64,000 nt of DNA from Cycas panzhihuaensis (Eukaryota; Cycadophyta), in NCBI GenBank assembly GCA_023213395.1, contig CM041465.1, positions 27,907,741 to 27,971,740 of the forward strand, given 5' to 3'. The notes beneath the pieces were generated by a model, which did no database searches, had not been told where the DNA came from, and saw only the letters and a program-made list of their open reading frames with translations. Within the stretch, counting starts at the first letter, position 1, and each line of letters begins with the position of its first letter. The translations under genes and the position numbers were made by a program. Shown piece by piece: positions 24,104-35,271 of this stretch.

Positions 24104-24383
24104 TGTTGGGTGTAATACTTAATTCCATTAGCCCTATGTAAACTCTCTCTATCTTTTGTATTTTATATTAGAGTTGTGGGCCACCTTGATATGTGCGCCA
24201 CCTCTAAGTAGTCCAATGGGGTTCTTTCTCTAGTGGTGAGGTTGTACTATAAGTATGTACTCTTATTTGTTCATAATTGAGTTTTGGCCAATTCTCCAAC
24301 ATGGTGTCTATTCTGTGCATACTTCATCTTTTTGTTGCTCACCATTAGGGTTTGATATGCTTGTTACATTACTAATCCTAACA
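24104..24383 (+). repeat. 5' LTR of E (280 bp)
   Basis: TGTTGGGTG...CCTAACA. It includes a TTAGGGTTTGATATG segment near the end and possible promoter text; differs from the 3' LTR by six substitutions and one indel. Confidence 0.93.
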
Positions 24384-24395
24384 TGGTATCAGAGC
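24384..24395 (+). other. primer-binding site of E (perfect tRNA-iMet type)
   Basis: TGGTATCAGAGC starts at the first base after the LTR; it is the canonical plant initiator-Met primer sequence. Confidence 0.93.
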
Positions 24396-25662
24396 CCAAG
24401 GTTCAACCTTTGGAGGCCTTTCTTGCAAATCCTAGTACATGTCATTCATGTTTTGAGATTTCAAGCCTTGTAAATTTTTTTGATGTGCCTATTTCATGAC
24501 TTTGTCAAGTTGAAGATCATTTCAAATTATATCTGATGTAAATTTTGTTATGGGACTAATATCAAATTTTGAAGGGCTATTTTGGTGTTAATGAGAGGTT
24601 GTTTTCAAGCCTATTTTGAAGTTTCGTAGCTGTTTGAAGCCTGTTGATGCTACTCAAGTGGACACTTTCTCCACATGTGGTACCACAATAAATTTGCATG
24701 CAGGTGAAAGTCCACGAAAGCTTATGTTCAGATTCCAATTACTAGAAGACCATCTCTGTTGCATGTCAATGGACAAGAATGCAACCATGATCATTGACAG
24801 CAGTTGAGAGAGTCCTTCTTGGCCAGAAGTGACTCCATTTTTGAATTTTTTTTTGCAAATCTACAGGTGGATAAAAGTCATATTCCTTTTCTACTAATAT
24901 GTACACTCTTTATATGAAAAATATTCAAAAATTTTCTATATTCAAAGCCTATATTCTTATGTATTTTTCAAAAAAAAAAAAAATGATGAAAAAGAAAGCT
25001 GCCATGTTTTGTGGTGCTTGAGTTAGGCCATGTTTGTTGCCAATGGCCTTGACTAGAGGATTGTTGACACTGTTGATAAGAGGCAGAATTTATAGTTTGC
25101 TTTGGCTGGTCTTTTTTCAGCTCGTTGCCGATCCATATGGGCTGACTTTGATTGCTATTGAGGGATATGATTAGTCTGCAGTTTCATATCAAGATATGGG
25201 GCCTAATTCTTGCCATGAGAGTGGCATGGGGAAAGAGGTTGCTCCTAGGAAGATTTCTCCTGTACGTGCTACTGCTTTGTAGATGACTTTGATGCTTCCT
25301 ATTTATAGGCAACGGCCTTAGAATATTGTGTTGATGGCAATCTAGTTTATTGGCTAGACTGTCCTTGTAATCTTTGATGCTCCTCATGGGAACCTACCAT
25401 CCCCTGCTTAACATCTGTTTGGCCTATAGACTTGGTCTGTTGATGCAGAAGGTATTCTTTATCATCCATTGGTCCCTGTTGCCTTGGAGTCCAAGAGCCA
25501 GAAGATATAGGACGCTGATGAGGATAAATTTGCTCAGTAAGGTGGGTTTTCTATCTCTCATCATTTACTCCTTCCAGTTTATTGAATTGAGAAGTAAATG
25601 TATGATGATTAGCTCGGCTAATTTGGTGAATCCAAAACACTTTCCAATCCCTGCATGGGATT
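24396..25662 (+). other. left internal part of E, no recognised gene
   Basis: Contains the small ORF 24616-24807 and a stretch near 25110-25200 where a pyrimidine run ending in TTTTTTCAG is followed by codable text (LVADPYGLTLIAIEGYD). That looks like an intron/exon boundary of a second captured gene, but I cannot identify the product. Poly-A run near 24970. Confidence 0.35.
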
Positions 25663-25685
25663 TCATGTACCACGCTCTTCCAACA

Positions 25686-26034
25686 CTGATTTCACACGAT
25701 ATGTATTTATATACTTCCAAATCTCGACATTTTTGTGCCTGTAGGCTGCTGCAATGCATAGGTTCTTCAAATCACTGCCTAAATAACCCTCCATTGCATG
25801 AGCTAATTCATCAAACTTAAAATCTTCAACCAGTTTTTCCTGAGCAGGAATAACCCGCAGAATTCTTGCTCGGTTCTCAGCATCTGGTAAGTCTACATAT
25901 ATCCTTCTAGGCAACCGATGGATTACTGCATCATCAAGGTCAAATGGTCGATTAGTAACAGTAAGAATGAGAATTCTTTGACCTTCTTTAGACCAAAGCC
26001 CATCCCAAGCTGCCATACATGAGCTCAAAAAAAA
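25686..26034 (-). pseudogene. captured fragment of a plant AAA+ ATPase gene (antisense in E)
   Basis: On the minus strand an uninterrupted reading frame gives MAAWDGL, then TNRPFDLDDAVIHRLPRRI, DLPDAENRARILRVI and GSDLKNLCIAAAYR. These are the second region of homology and following helices of the AAA module in the plant spastin/katanin-like 'P-loop NTPase, AAA' family (the group including Arabidopsis DAA1). Walker A and B lie upstream in the family and are absent here. The first arginine of the usual 'RRLPRR' box is His. Before MAAWDG there is a T-rich run that looks like an intron 3' end; after AAYR the similarity breaks for about 50 bases and resumes as SVLEER, which may be a second splice boundary. 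It is not expressed as a complete enzyme; antisense transcripts are possible. Confidence 0.85.
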
Positions 26035-26169
26035 AAACATACAGATAATAGCATCATATCTTTTTTTTTGGATGGTCATTGCGTGTTCGTGAAGGCTCCG
26101 AGCTGTGTATGCAATCAAGTTGAGGCCCAAGATGTTCTTAAGGCATCTGAGTCTAGCTGAAGGCCCTCA

Positions 26170-26270
26170 CTACTTCTTCCTGTTGGCGGCAACCTGTAAG
26201 CATATCTATGGCGGCGCCCTCCTCTGCTCCCTCGCAGACCTGCAACTTCAATGGCGGTGGCTTTAATCAT
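26170..26270. other. GC-rich island inside E, possible second captured fragment
   Basis: About 100 bases (with ATGGCGGCGCCCTCC at 26211) stand out in an AT-rich element. On the plus strand a short frame MAAPSSAPSQTCNFNGGG opens, looking like a plastid- or organelle-targeted protein start, followed by an AAACCCTAA telo-box near 26284. It could be the 5' end of a host gene. Product unknown. Confidence 0.4.
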
Positions 26271-26890
26271 TCATTTTGTTGGTTAAAACCCTAATGTTAG
26301 GGCTATAATATGCGATATTTTTTAATTGTATGCAGATGCGAATTATTATTGAAGGGAGTTATTTTTGTATGATTTAAAAAATTGAAGTTTAATTGTATTG
26401 CATAATCATTTTGGATTCATTAGCCCCTTTAGCCTTTAGCCCCGGTCACATGGTGGGCTTAATACGACCTGCTGCCAGCTCATGAAGGGGGTTAATCCCG
26501 ATTTCATCATTTTTCAGCATTACTAAGGAGTACCTGTCACATTTTTTACTGTATCTTGAGATTGGGAGGTCTGATTTTAGTTCTGTCTGTTGCGTTGGAT
26601 CCATAACAGAGAGAGATTTCATTTGACAGGTCATTTAACACATTTTGGAGCTATTTTCATGGAGTTTTTTAAGTTAAAAGTCACAAGTTCATATTTATCT
26701 TCATTTTTTTTCAGTTTCTTCAGGCACATATTACATTTTCAAGGCTTCTTGATGTAATGTACCACGAATGGGGGGGATGACATGTACTATGGACTTCTTT
26801 TTAGCTCTTGAAGAACCCATTGTGATCATATTGTACTTCATTTATGAGAGAGAGTCACATGTGCTACACAAGTCACATATCATTTTCAGT

Positions 26891-27022
26891 CATGTAAAAA
26901 TTTCTAATGCTGGTTATTTTTGCCCATGATGGCAAGTTGTTAGCCCAATGAGGCATCATGTAAAAATTTCTAATGCTGGTTATTTTTGTCCATGGTGGTA
27001 AGTTGTTAGCCCAATGAGGCAT
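26891..27022. repeat. 66-bp tandem duplication in E
   Basis: Two adjacent 66-base copies (26891-26956 and 26957-27022) starting CATGTAAAAATTTC and ending AATGAGGCAT differ at three bases. Confidence 0.95.
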
Positions 27023-27450
27023 CTTTTTAGCCCATGTGGCAAGTTTGAGGCCATAGTGCCATTGTATTTCTGGCCATTAGATGCTGAAGAAGTGCTTGTC
27101 CTATTGAGCAAGAGGTAGGACACACTTTTAGAAGCTACTCTTTCCTGCCATGTGCTATTTGCCATGTGCTTTATACATATATATTTTCCTGCTTGCACTC
27201 CCATATGAGCAAGGGGTGGGACCTTATACAACTACTCTTGCCAGCTCCTGATTGCTCCACGTATACAAAGGGAGTTCCTACCCAACTAGCGGTTGTAGCG
27301 GCTGATAACCCATGCATTCCAGTAGATGGACTCCACTTCATATGGACTTCAGCAGCTTTCTTATTCTGTGTAGCAGCGGTCATGATCCAACAGCTTTTGG
27401 AGACTTGAGCTTATCATTGAAGTGACGACATTTATGTAATTGACTATTAC
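27023..27450 (+). other. right internal part of E
   Basis: No recognised gene. Overlapping ORFs on both strands (27166-27408 plus, 26980-27383 minus) have no motif that I can name. Confidence 0.4.
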
Positions 27451-27459
27451 AGGGGGGAA
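27451..27459 (+). other. polypurine tract of E
   Basis: AGGGGGGAA directly before the 3' LTR start. Confidence 0.9.
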
Positions 27460-27738
27460 TGTTGGGTGTAATACTCAATTCCATTAGCCCTATGTAAACT
27501 CTCTCTATCTTTTGTATTCTATATTAGAGTTGTGGGCCACCTTGATATGTGCACCACCTCTAAGTAGTCCAATGGGGTTCTTTCTCTAGTGGTGAGGTTG
27601 TACTATAAGTATGTACTCTTATTTATTCATAATTGAGTTTTGGCCAATTCTCCAACATGGTGTCTATTCTATGCATACTTCATCTTTTTGTTGCTCACCA
27701 TTAGGGTTTGATATGCTTGATACATTATAATCCTAACA
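27460..27738 (+). repeat. 3' LTR of E (279 bp)
   Basis: TGTTGGGTG...CCTAACA, one base shorter than the 5' LTR. The base after it begins Gypsy G1 sequence (ATAACCCCAC, also seen at 55671 in G2). Confidence 0.93.
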
Positions 27739-27999
27739 ATAACCCCACATTTGCATAATATACCATAAAGAAAGTGAGTTATTTACCAAATGAAACTAAT
27801 CTCACTTGATAAATAACTAGCTATCTGAGTATACTGGATTTCTCATTGGCTCCTTCCATGGGCAAAAAGCTTTTAGGGACATGCCTCCTACCAAGATCCT
27901 CCATGGCCCAAGATTCCCACGTGGGTTTAGCCCTTCACATACCTCATTTCAGTCTCGTACCTATCATGATAATCTTTAAACTACTCCAACCTCTAGTCT

Positions 28000-28085
28000 T
28001 CCCAAACTAATAATTTATACTTATCATGGAGCGGTAGTTTATACTCATTCTAGAGTGGTAGTTTATACTCATTCTAGAGTGAAGG
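28000..28085 (-). repeat. three 24-bp tandem repeats at the 3' side of G1
   Basis: Units built around GTAGTTTATACTCATTC recur three times, directly downstream (minus strand) of the second RNase H domain. The equivalent place in G2 (55936-56008) also has three units. Confidence 0.85.
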
Positions 28086-28515
28086 AGCCCCTAACTAAAA
28101 GAAATATGTCAATCAAAATGATCATTAAGGATGGAGGAAACAAGAGCATTAGCTTCAAAGTTAAAGGCATGGGGTATATACTAAATGGTCACCAAAGCAA
28201 GTAGAGAAAATAATGATGAAGCTTGATGATGCAAAAGAAGGATTTGTGAGTATTGGACTTGATAGATTCTAACCAATTGATAAACCACAACCTAAGAATC
28301 AACATATATAGTAAGAGGTCCAAGGTAAAAGGAAGAAACATTTGACAAAGCTCCTATAATTTTTAGATATTTAGCTTCATTATTGGTTGCCCTAAGTATG
28401 AAAAAACTTGAGGAAAGGAGGGAACTTTCTAATTGGTCATAAACCACTCAAGCAAAAGTAGACAGTCATAGATTTCCTCTACTACCCCTATCAATAAAGA
28501 TACTTAATGGCATGG
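28086..28515 (-). pseudogene. second (plant-type) RNase H domain of G1, 3' of integrase
   Basis: On the minus strand: FIDRGSRGN (first catalytic Asp, about 28491), VVYDQLESSLLSS, ATNNEAKY (catalytic Glu), TIYVDS followed by a stop then VVV (third Asp), and YIPHAFNFEANAL (the C-terminal motif with the conserved Asn and Ala). This order matches the plant/archaeal-type RNase H family (RVT_3), not the standard Gypsy RNase H, which is also present at 30900-31300. It lies over 1 kb beyond the integrase end. There are at least three stops. The extra domain would degrade RNA in RNA/DNA hybrids during reverse transcription. Confidence 0.8.
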
Positions 28516-29539
28516 GAACTAGAGGATCAAAACTTAGAGTCTATGTGATCGATAAAGGAAGGTACAAAAATCAATCAATAAGGAGATGGTGATAAATATA
28601 GATCTCTGACTATGATGGTGAAAGAAGAAGGAATGAAAGTAAGATAATTATGATCAAAACCAATAAGGTGTCAAGCAGGGTTTGATCATAACTAAGGCCA
28701 TGGTAGACCCAAGCAGTTAGATCTAAAAATCCTGAATGACTCAACCAAATGAACCTAACATATAGATAGATAGGTGGGGATGAAGCTATCATATGATTTT
28801 CCCTGGATTACAAGAGGATGAAAATAATAAAGCTTTTTTTTTTACTTCACTTTCTTACTTTTATTCCACTTCCACTTTTTTATAAGAAAATGAGCATAAG
28901 CATCCCCATAAGAAGCTCTTCTACTCAATATAGTAAGGATATCCCCTTTTTAATAGAATCTAACAAAGGAAAGGGGTCAATCTCCTTAAGGAATGAACCA
29001 TGGAAAAAGAGAAGATCAAAATCATAGTGTCTCTACGTGTGAAGCAAAGGTCATAGAATGAGTATCTGCTCTGAAGGGTTAATAGAGAGAATCGAGGATA
29101 ATAAAATAATCAACAATTGGTGATATATGACTAAAAAGAAAATGCTTGGGTAATAAACTAGTAAATAAAAGTATGATATAAACCAATGACTAGGTACTCG
29201 AAGCTGATGAAGATATTTCTCTTTCCAAGATAAAAGTAAAACAAAGTTGGGGGCCTAAGTTCTCTTTTAAGCATGGAACCCAAAGGAGAATAAGATCTAA
29301 CTGTGGTGATGGAAGACTCACAATCTATGTAGATGCTAGCATGAGAAAAATACTCACACAATTATGAGTTGGACATGTTGCAAAGACACTATAATGCTTA
29401 GTGAAACCAAAGAGAAATTGGAAAGAAGGGAGGAATTTATCCATAGTTTTAGCTCATTAGGCAAAGGGATAAGCTTCAGAGCCGTAATTTATTCTCATTG
29501 AAGAGGTAGTGATACACATGCTACTAGGCATAAAATGCT
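28516..29539 (-). other. spacer between integrase and second RNase H of G1
   Basis: About 1 kb without recognised domains; matches G2 56410-57470. A piece of it also occurs inverted at 1428-1530. Small ORFs here are not conserved. Confidence 0.6.
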
Positions 29540-30570
29540 CTCAAATATTGAGAATTAATGGGCCTCTTGAACTCTAATCCTTCTAAGGTTGAAATCCAAT
29601 AGGCTCCATTAGTTAAATCTTTAATTATTAAGAAAGGTCTTGTTCATTTAAGAGAAAATTTATGTTGCCTATCATGTAAATATTCCATCTTTAAAACTTT
29701 ATCACCAACATTAAACTTTCTACCTCTAAGTTGCCTATCATGGGTGGATTAGACTTTAGTCTTGGATGTTATATTGTTCTACAAGGCCTGCAAGCAAGTT
29801 TCATCTAATTTCTTAAGCTCCAAAAGGCAAGCTTCCCTTTGAAATTGTTCGTCAGTGAACTCTTTCAATGAGATGCGTAGGGAAGGAATTTTAACCTCTA
29901 ATGGTAAAATATCTTTAACACCATAGATAAGTAAAAATGGTTTCATACTTATAGAATTCTTAATGGAGGTCTTATAAGCCCATAATTCCAAAAATAACTA
30001 GGAGTGCTAATTCCTATGAGAGGTAGCAATAGTCTTAACTAGAGTCTTGGCTAAGATCTTATTAAACACTTCTACCTAGCCATATGCTTGAGGATGATAT
30101 GGGGCAGATACTTTATGAGTGATATGAAACTTATTGCATAACTCACTAAGATGGGGATTATAAAATAAGGTTCTATTGTTAGTAATAATAATATCCAATA
30201 TCCCAAATCTATAGATAATATGTTGAAATATGAATGTAGCAATAATCTTTCTAATAGTTGAAACCAATGGGATAACTTCACTCTATTTTATAAAATATTT
30301 AGTCACAGTTATAATGAACTTATGCCCATTTGAAGATGCTAGAAAGATCTACCCAATGAGGTCAAGACTCCATTAGAAGAAGGGCCAAGGTAAAACTATT
30401 GATTTTATTTCCTATGCAGGTTGATGTATTAGAGTTGCATGGGATTGACATTTCTAATAATTTTAAATATAAGAGTGGACATCATTAAATAAGATAGGCC
30501 AATAATAACCTATACAAAGAATACACTAGGCTATTGATCGACCACTAAAGTGCCCACCACATATCCCCTC
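29540..30570 (-). pseudogene. Gypsy integrase of G1
   Basis: Minus strand: zinc-finger region around 30420-30570, core with IYRFGILDIIITNN (second catalytic Asp of the TDNG motif changed to Asn) and APYHPQAYG near 30080 (the catalytic Glu motif follows). It continues with YKTSIKNSISMKPFLLIYG and a C-terminal end containing NGAYWI and LEGLEFKR, as in Tat/Athila-type integrases without a chromodomain. Stops interrupt it. Confidence 0.8.
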
Positions 30571-30889
30571 ATGGGATTCTATCAATGAAACTAAAGATTC
30601 ATTAGGTGAGAGATATCTTAGTAGAACCACATCAAAAGAATGCTTATATAATATGTCATCAAGCAAAAGGTATTGCCTAGTAGTAGTGCAGATTCATCTT
30701 CTCTTCTTTGAAGTAGTAAGAGAAGGGAAAGATTGATCATAAAGGTACAGTCTAATCTCCCCATACCATGGATCATTAGAAGGGATACCTTAGATATGGA
30801 ATATATATTCATTTAGGAGGGAATCATTAATGCATTGTCAGGTAAGATTAGGAAGAGGAGCATTAGCCATGATCTTTGGAATGATGATA

Positions 30890-31310
30890 CCTTTCTTAGA
30901 TTTTCTATTGGTCACCTACAAATTAAATTCTTGAAGTAATAAAGACCACTTACCTAACTAACATGTAAGGTTAGACTTGGTAAGTAAATAACTTATAGGG
31001 TCTGATTGGAAAATGAGGTGGACCCTATTTCTAAGGAGGTAGTGGTAAAGCTTCTTGGTACCAAAAACTAAATCAAGGCACTCTTTCTCAGGAAAAGCAT
31101 AATGAAGCTCAGCCACCACAAGGGTCCTGTTAATGAAATACATAGCCCTTTCTTTGCCAAAATTGTCCTCTTATACTAGCATACTTTCTAATGACTCCTT
31201 AATAGCTAAAGTATATAAAATGAATGGTTTATCGAACCTTGGTGGAGCCAAAATTGGAGTGGAAACCAAGGCTTGCTTTAGCTTATCAAAGGACTCATGA
31301 ACTTGAGAAG
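30890..31310 (-). pseudogene. Gypsy RNase H of G1
   Basis: YFINRTLVVAELHYAFPEKE (31143 onward) and FGTKKLYHYLL are the usual Gypsy RNase H motifs that directly follow RT. The downstream tether region is frame-broken. Confidence 0.8.
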
Positions 31311-31379
31311 TCCATCGTAATTCTGTATCTTTCTTTAAAAGATTAGTGATAAGCTTAACATCTAAAGAAAAATCAATAA

Positions 31380-32090
31380 TGAAACATCTTAGAAAACCAA
31401 GCCTACCTAGAAAGGATTTAATCTATTTTTGGGTCTTGGGAGGAGGTGTTTGGACAATAACCTCGATTTTTCCTGGATCAATTCTAATCCCATCTTGAGA
31501 AATAATGTTTCCTAACATATTCCCTAATGTAATGGAAAAAACACATTTGGAAGGGTTTAGGCACAAGTGATACTTTTTATATCTTTCAAAAATGGTTCTC
31601 AAATCATGCAAATGATCAGATCTCTTGCATGAAAGGGCAAGCATATCATCTAAATAAACAATAATAATATTACCAAGCAAGACATGAAAAATATAGACCA
31701 TATCCCTTTGATACATCGTAGCAGTATTCTTCAATCCAAATAGCATGACTTTATAAATGAAGGTACCCCAAGGAGTAGTAAAAGAAGTCTTATTGCAGTC
31801 ACGAAGGGTAATAGAAATATGATTATATCCTAAAAAACTATCTATAAGAGACATTACCTTGAAACCAACTTTTTGATCCCAAATCTAATCAAGAAAGGGA
31901 AGAGGAAAGTTATCTTTGTGATACGTATCATTGATGTCACAAAAGTCAATGCAAATTTGAATCATACCATTCCTCTTAGCTACAAGAACTATATTAAAGA
32001 CCCATTAAGAATAGTCAACACTCTTAATAAATCCAGCTTCTAAAAACTTCTCTACCTCTTATTTAATGGTGAGGGAGAGGCATGGATGGA
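31380..32090 (-). pseudogene. Gypsy reverse transcriptase of G1
   Basis: An open stretch of 143 codons (31854-31423) contains MLFGLKNTATMYQR and the polymerase box YLDDML with both Asp residues. Upstream text (to about 32090) has VEKFLEAGFI and VLVAKRNGMIQICIDF with stops. This is the best preserved domain of G1. Confidence 0.88.
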
Positions 32091-32718
32091 TAGGGTGTTA
32101 TTTTTGCTATTTAGGTATAATGTTAGGAATCACTGCAATGTTTTGTTTAATAATTTAGGAGTTAAGGCCTTGCATATCTTTATAGTCCCACTTAAAAACT
32201 AAGCAGAACTCACAGAAGAGATCCTTAAACTGAGCGATCTCATGGGGAGTATAACTAGCTCCCAACTTGATAATTTAGGGAGTATCCTCTATCTCTAGAT
32301 CTACATCAATAGTTTGTTCCATAAGCATTGCATTTCCTTATTCAAAATGAAGAGGGGTAGGTTTAATTAAAGAAATAGAATCCTAGGGTTGAGAATGATT
32401 AACTATGACTTTAGAAAACCCTAATTTATGATGTCTATCAAGGAAACTAGGAGATGAACCTACTAAATACTCACTAATTACCTCATCATACACAAAATTA
32501 TCAAGGTAGAAGAGGTTGATGAGGTGAAGGTATTTAAATTGATAAGTGAAAAGAGAGAGTGTCATAAAGGTTAAGGAAGACCAGCTAAAGATTTTAGAGT
32601 GGGAATAAACTCTATGATTGATGAAACTTGGGAAAAGGGGATAGGACTATCCATGAACTTCTAAATTGAAGAAAAAACTTGATTAAACTCTTGATTATCT
32701 AAGTTGTGATCATGGTAG
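32091..32718 (-). pseudogene. linker between protease and RT of G1, left part
   Basis: Decayed coding text matching 59990-60640 of G2, up to the GACCC target site of G3. No catalytic motif expected here. Confidence 0.6.
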
Positions 32719-32723
32719 GACCC
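32719..32723. other. target-site duplication of G3, left copy (GACCC)
   Basis: GACCC flanks G3 on both sides (also 46722-46726); G2 has a single GACCC at the equivalent place near 60644. Confidence 0.93.
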
Positions 32724-35271
32724 TGGACGCACATCTATGGGATAACTACCTAACTAGTAGGTGCGGAGAGAGTGGGTGGTGAAATAATTGAAGGTGGGAC
32801 CTAAGAGGAGAGTAACTATCGCGCAGAGTGCCTGCGGCACGAGCGAGTTCGTGGATCCGCAATGGAATATGGCTACTATCAGTGGTCCTTCACCGCTCAA
32901 CAAGGGGTGAAGATGCGAGGGCAAACCTCGCTGACCTAGGGGCAGACCTCCTACCCTTGGGTGGCCAGAAGGGGGAAGAGAAGATCCAAAGGGAACAGGT
33001 CAAGAGGGTGCCTAAGTAAACTAACCGGGTACACAAGTGACGTGGGGGGTGAGAGACTTGTGCGGCTAAGGGGAGAAGAGGAAAGTTAGAGAAGGGGAGT
33101 TCCTACAACCTTTCCTATAGATGGTAAAGATATGTATAACAAAATAAATGAAATACAACCCGATACAAAACCAAATTTCCTTTTTACTCTTCAATGTGTT
33201 AATTACTAAAGGAGAAATCAAAAGGGAAAAGGGGGGAGCAAAGTGGAGCAAGACGTGCACCTGGGCCAAGGGCGTACGAGACGGAAGCCTTCTCGAGGAG
33301 CACTAAACCACTCCACACGGCGCGTTAGATGCGAGATGTCACGGCGGGTGGAAAAAGGGGCTTCCTTACCTTCCCCAGAAAATCAAATGCGATGCCAAAG
33401 AAAAAAGGAAGCACCAACTAATAGATGAAACAACATGGAAATATAACGTATACAAAGGTACTTACCGGCAACGGGACTAACGGGCGATATCCTCCACGCC
33501 CCCGAATACCTGCAAGCAATGGCGGTCTCTCCCTTCCCGGAGGAAGAACACTAACATGCAATATAAGATTCTAACAATATATGCCTAAGTAGTATAAATG
33601 TGAATCTAAATCTACATGCGTTAGTGCCAATCCAATAATGAAAGTACCCAAAAGAGAGTGACCAAGGTGAAAGTAAATGATCGGTAAGCCTCGGAGTGGC
33701 CTACCTCCTACAAATGATGCCCTAACCTCCCCTTAAGAGCCACGAGGCAGCGAGGACAAGGCCAAGAGCAAGGGCTGGAAAATGGTAGCAAAGGGGCAAA
33801 GAGAGACTCAAGAAAACCCACGGTGGACCGGGATGCTATTAGGAGCAAGCCGGGCGGTTGGAAAAAGAATGAGGCGAAAACTAGCCGTTGGGACTTATGA
33901 GTGTTGCCCAAACCTAAACAAAAGGCCCCAAATCACCGCAACTCAGGATGTCACCGGTTTGGCCAAAAGAAGGCCTACAAACCCTTGTTTGCAAGCCAAG
34001 GGCAAAGATGGGGCAGAGGGAGGCTTTGAGGGCCTAGAGCTTAGGAGCGTGGAAGGTGGTACTAATCCACCCAGCCTCCTCCAAAACCTATGCCACCCTC
34101 AACGCCACGCTTGAGCAAAGAAATGTAGGCAAGAAGCACAAAAAGAGTGGTAGAATAGCCTACAAAAGGAAGGAAAACTAACTTACAAGAACAAACAAGG
34201 AGCAAGCAAGACTGAGCATAAATATCACAAGAAAAACCAATGTAAAACAAGGAATACCTGAGTGAGGGAGGCAAGGGGTCTGCCTCAGCCAGAGAGCAGC
34301 GAAGAGGGGATGAGGAATCAACTCAGATCTAAAGCACAGCAGGTTTGAGACCCTGTTAAGGAGATGTGAGGGGAAACACCTGCACTTGGGGCACTTATGG
34401 ACTACCTGGGCAAAGATCAACCGGAAACCACTCCAAAGGGGCCCTCTGCAAGGTGTTTGAGGGGTTGGGAGAATGTCTCAGCCACACCAAAGGAGAGCTG
34501 GGTGCTATAGGAGGGACGCAGGTCCAGTGGCAGCAGCAGAACAGCAGAGAAGAGCAGAGCAGGATGATATTTCCTTAGAGAGTAATTCTAAAAGTGAGCA
34601 AAAGCATCCCAAAAATGAGTCAAAAATGGCTTAAGTACTCAAACAAAACCCTAAAGCGAGCGATTAGGGTGCGGTTGGGAGAGAATTAAGGCGCGAGCCA
34701 CGTGGCAGTTTTGTAATAAATGTGAAATTGCCACAGCGGATTTTAAAAAATAATCTGAGATGTCAGATCATCAGAAATTCCGCAGATCACCTGATATTCC
34801 ACAGATCACGAAAATTTGGCAATGCACCTAAAGCCAAAGTGGGCCCACCACTAGTCTAGTCAAAGTGATGACCGAAAGGGCTAATAGGAGACTAGAACAC
34901 CTACCCGGAGGTACACAAGCCAACAAACGGGTCCAAGGAGTAAAAATAGGGCTCAACTAGGGTGGCAAGTTGACCAAACGATGATGAGTCATCACACGGG
35001 TGGAGGTGGCACAAACCTAGTGGATCCTAGAGTGAGGAGGACAGATGCGGGAAGTGAAGTGGCCACCAGGGTGCTACAATCACTAGGAGTGTGCCCCTGC
35101 TATAGTCGTCATAGGCTAAAATAAGTGTGGACGATGACAAAGTCGCCCACGAAGCCACACACATACAGACATGTAAGCAAATACTCATCAAAAGAAAGCG
35201 ATGACAATGCGAGAGACATACCTGCACTTACCTGAGTTTGATTCCAGATCCATTCCCGGAAGCCGGAAACA
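32724..35271 (-). repeat. 3' LTR of G3 (2,548 bp)
   Basis: Plus-strand ends TGGACGCACATC and CCGGAAACA. It aligns along its length with 44161-46721, with scattered substitutions and several short blocks that differ strongly (for example near 32825-32945, 33270, 33945, 34760-34830). ORFs inside it recur in the other LTR but look like chance; no protein is recognised. Confidence 0.93.

Larger units (their letters stand above)
24104..27738 (+). mobile_element. non-autonomous LTR retrotransposon E with captured gene fragment
   Basis: A 3,635-bp unit with LTRs of 280 and 279 bp, an exact 12-base initiator-Met primer site and a polypurine tract, but no gag, protease, integrase or RT in the 3.1 kb between. 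Instead it holds an antisense AAA+ ATPase fragment (25738-26022) and a GC-rich island (26170-26270). The LTRs differ at six bases and one indel, so it is older than N but much younger than the surrounding elements. There is no target duplication (CTTGT left, ATAAC right). It must have been mobilised by proteins from a Copia-type element. Confidence 0.9.

Noticed and set aside
24616-24807. 63-codon ORF in element E as a gag remnant
   Set aside because: No zinc knuckle or gag motif; not supported.
25663-26130. The 155-codon minus-strand ORF as an intact ATPase gene
   Set aside because: Lacks Walker A and B, starts and ends in non-homologous sequence, and lies inside an LTR element; it is a captured fragment.
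26275-26305. AAACCCTAA/TTAGGG-like text as a telomere trace
   Set aside because: Only one copy; better explained as a telo-box near a captured gene 5' end.
28610-28792. 60-codon hydrophobic ORF in the G1 spacer
   Set aside because: Not open in the homologous part of G2.
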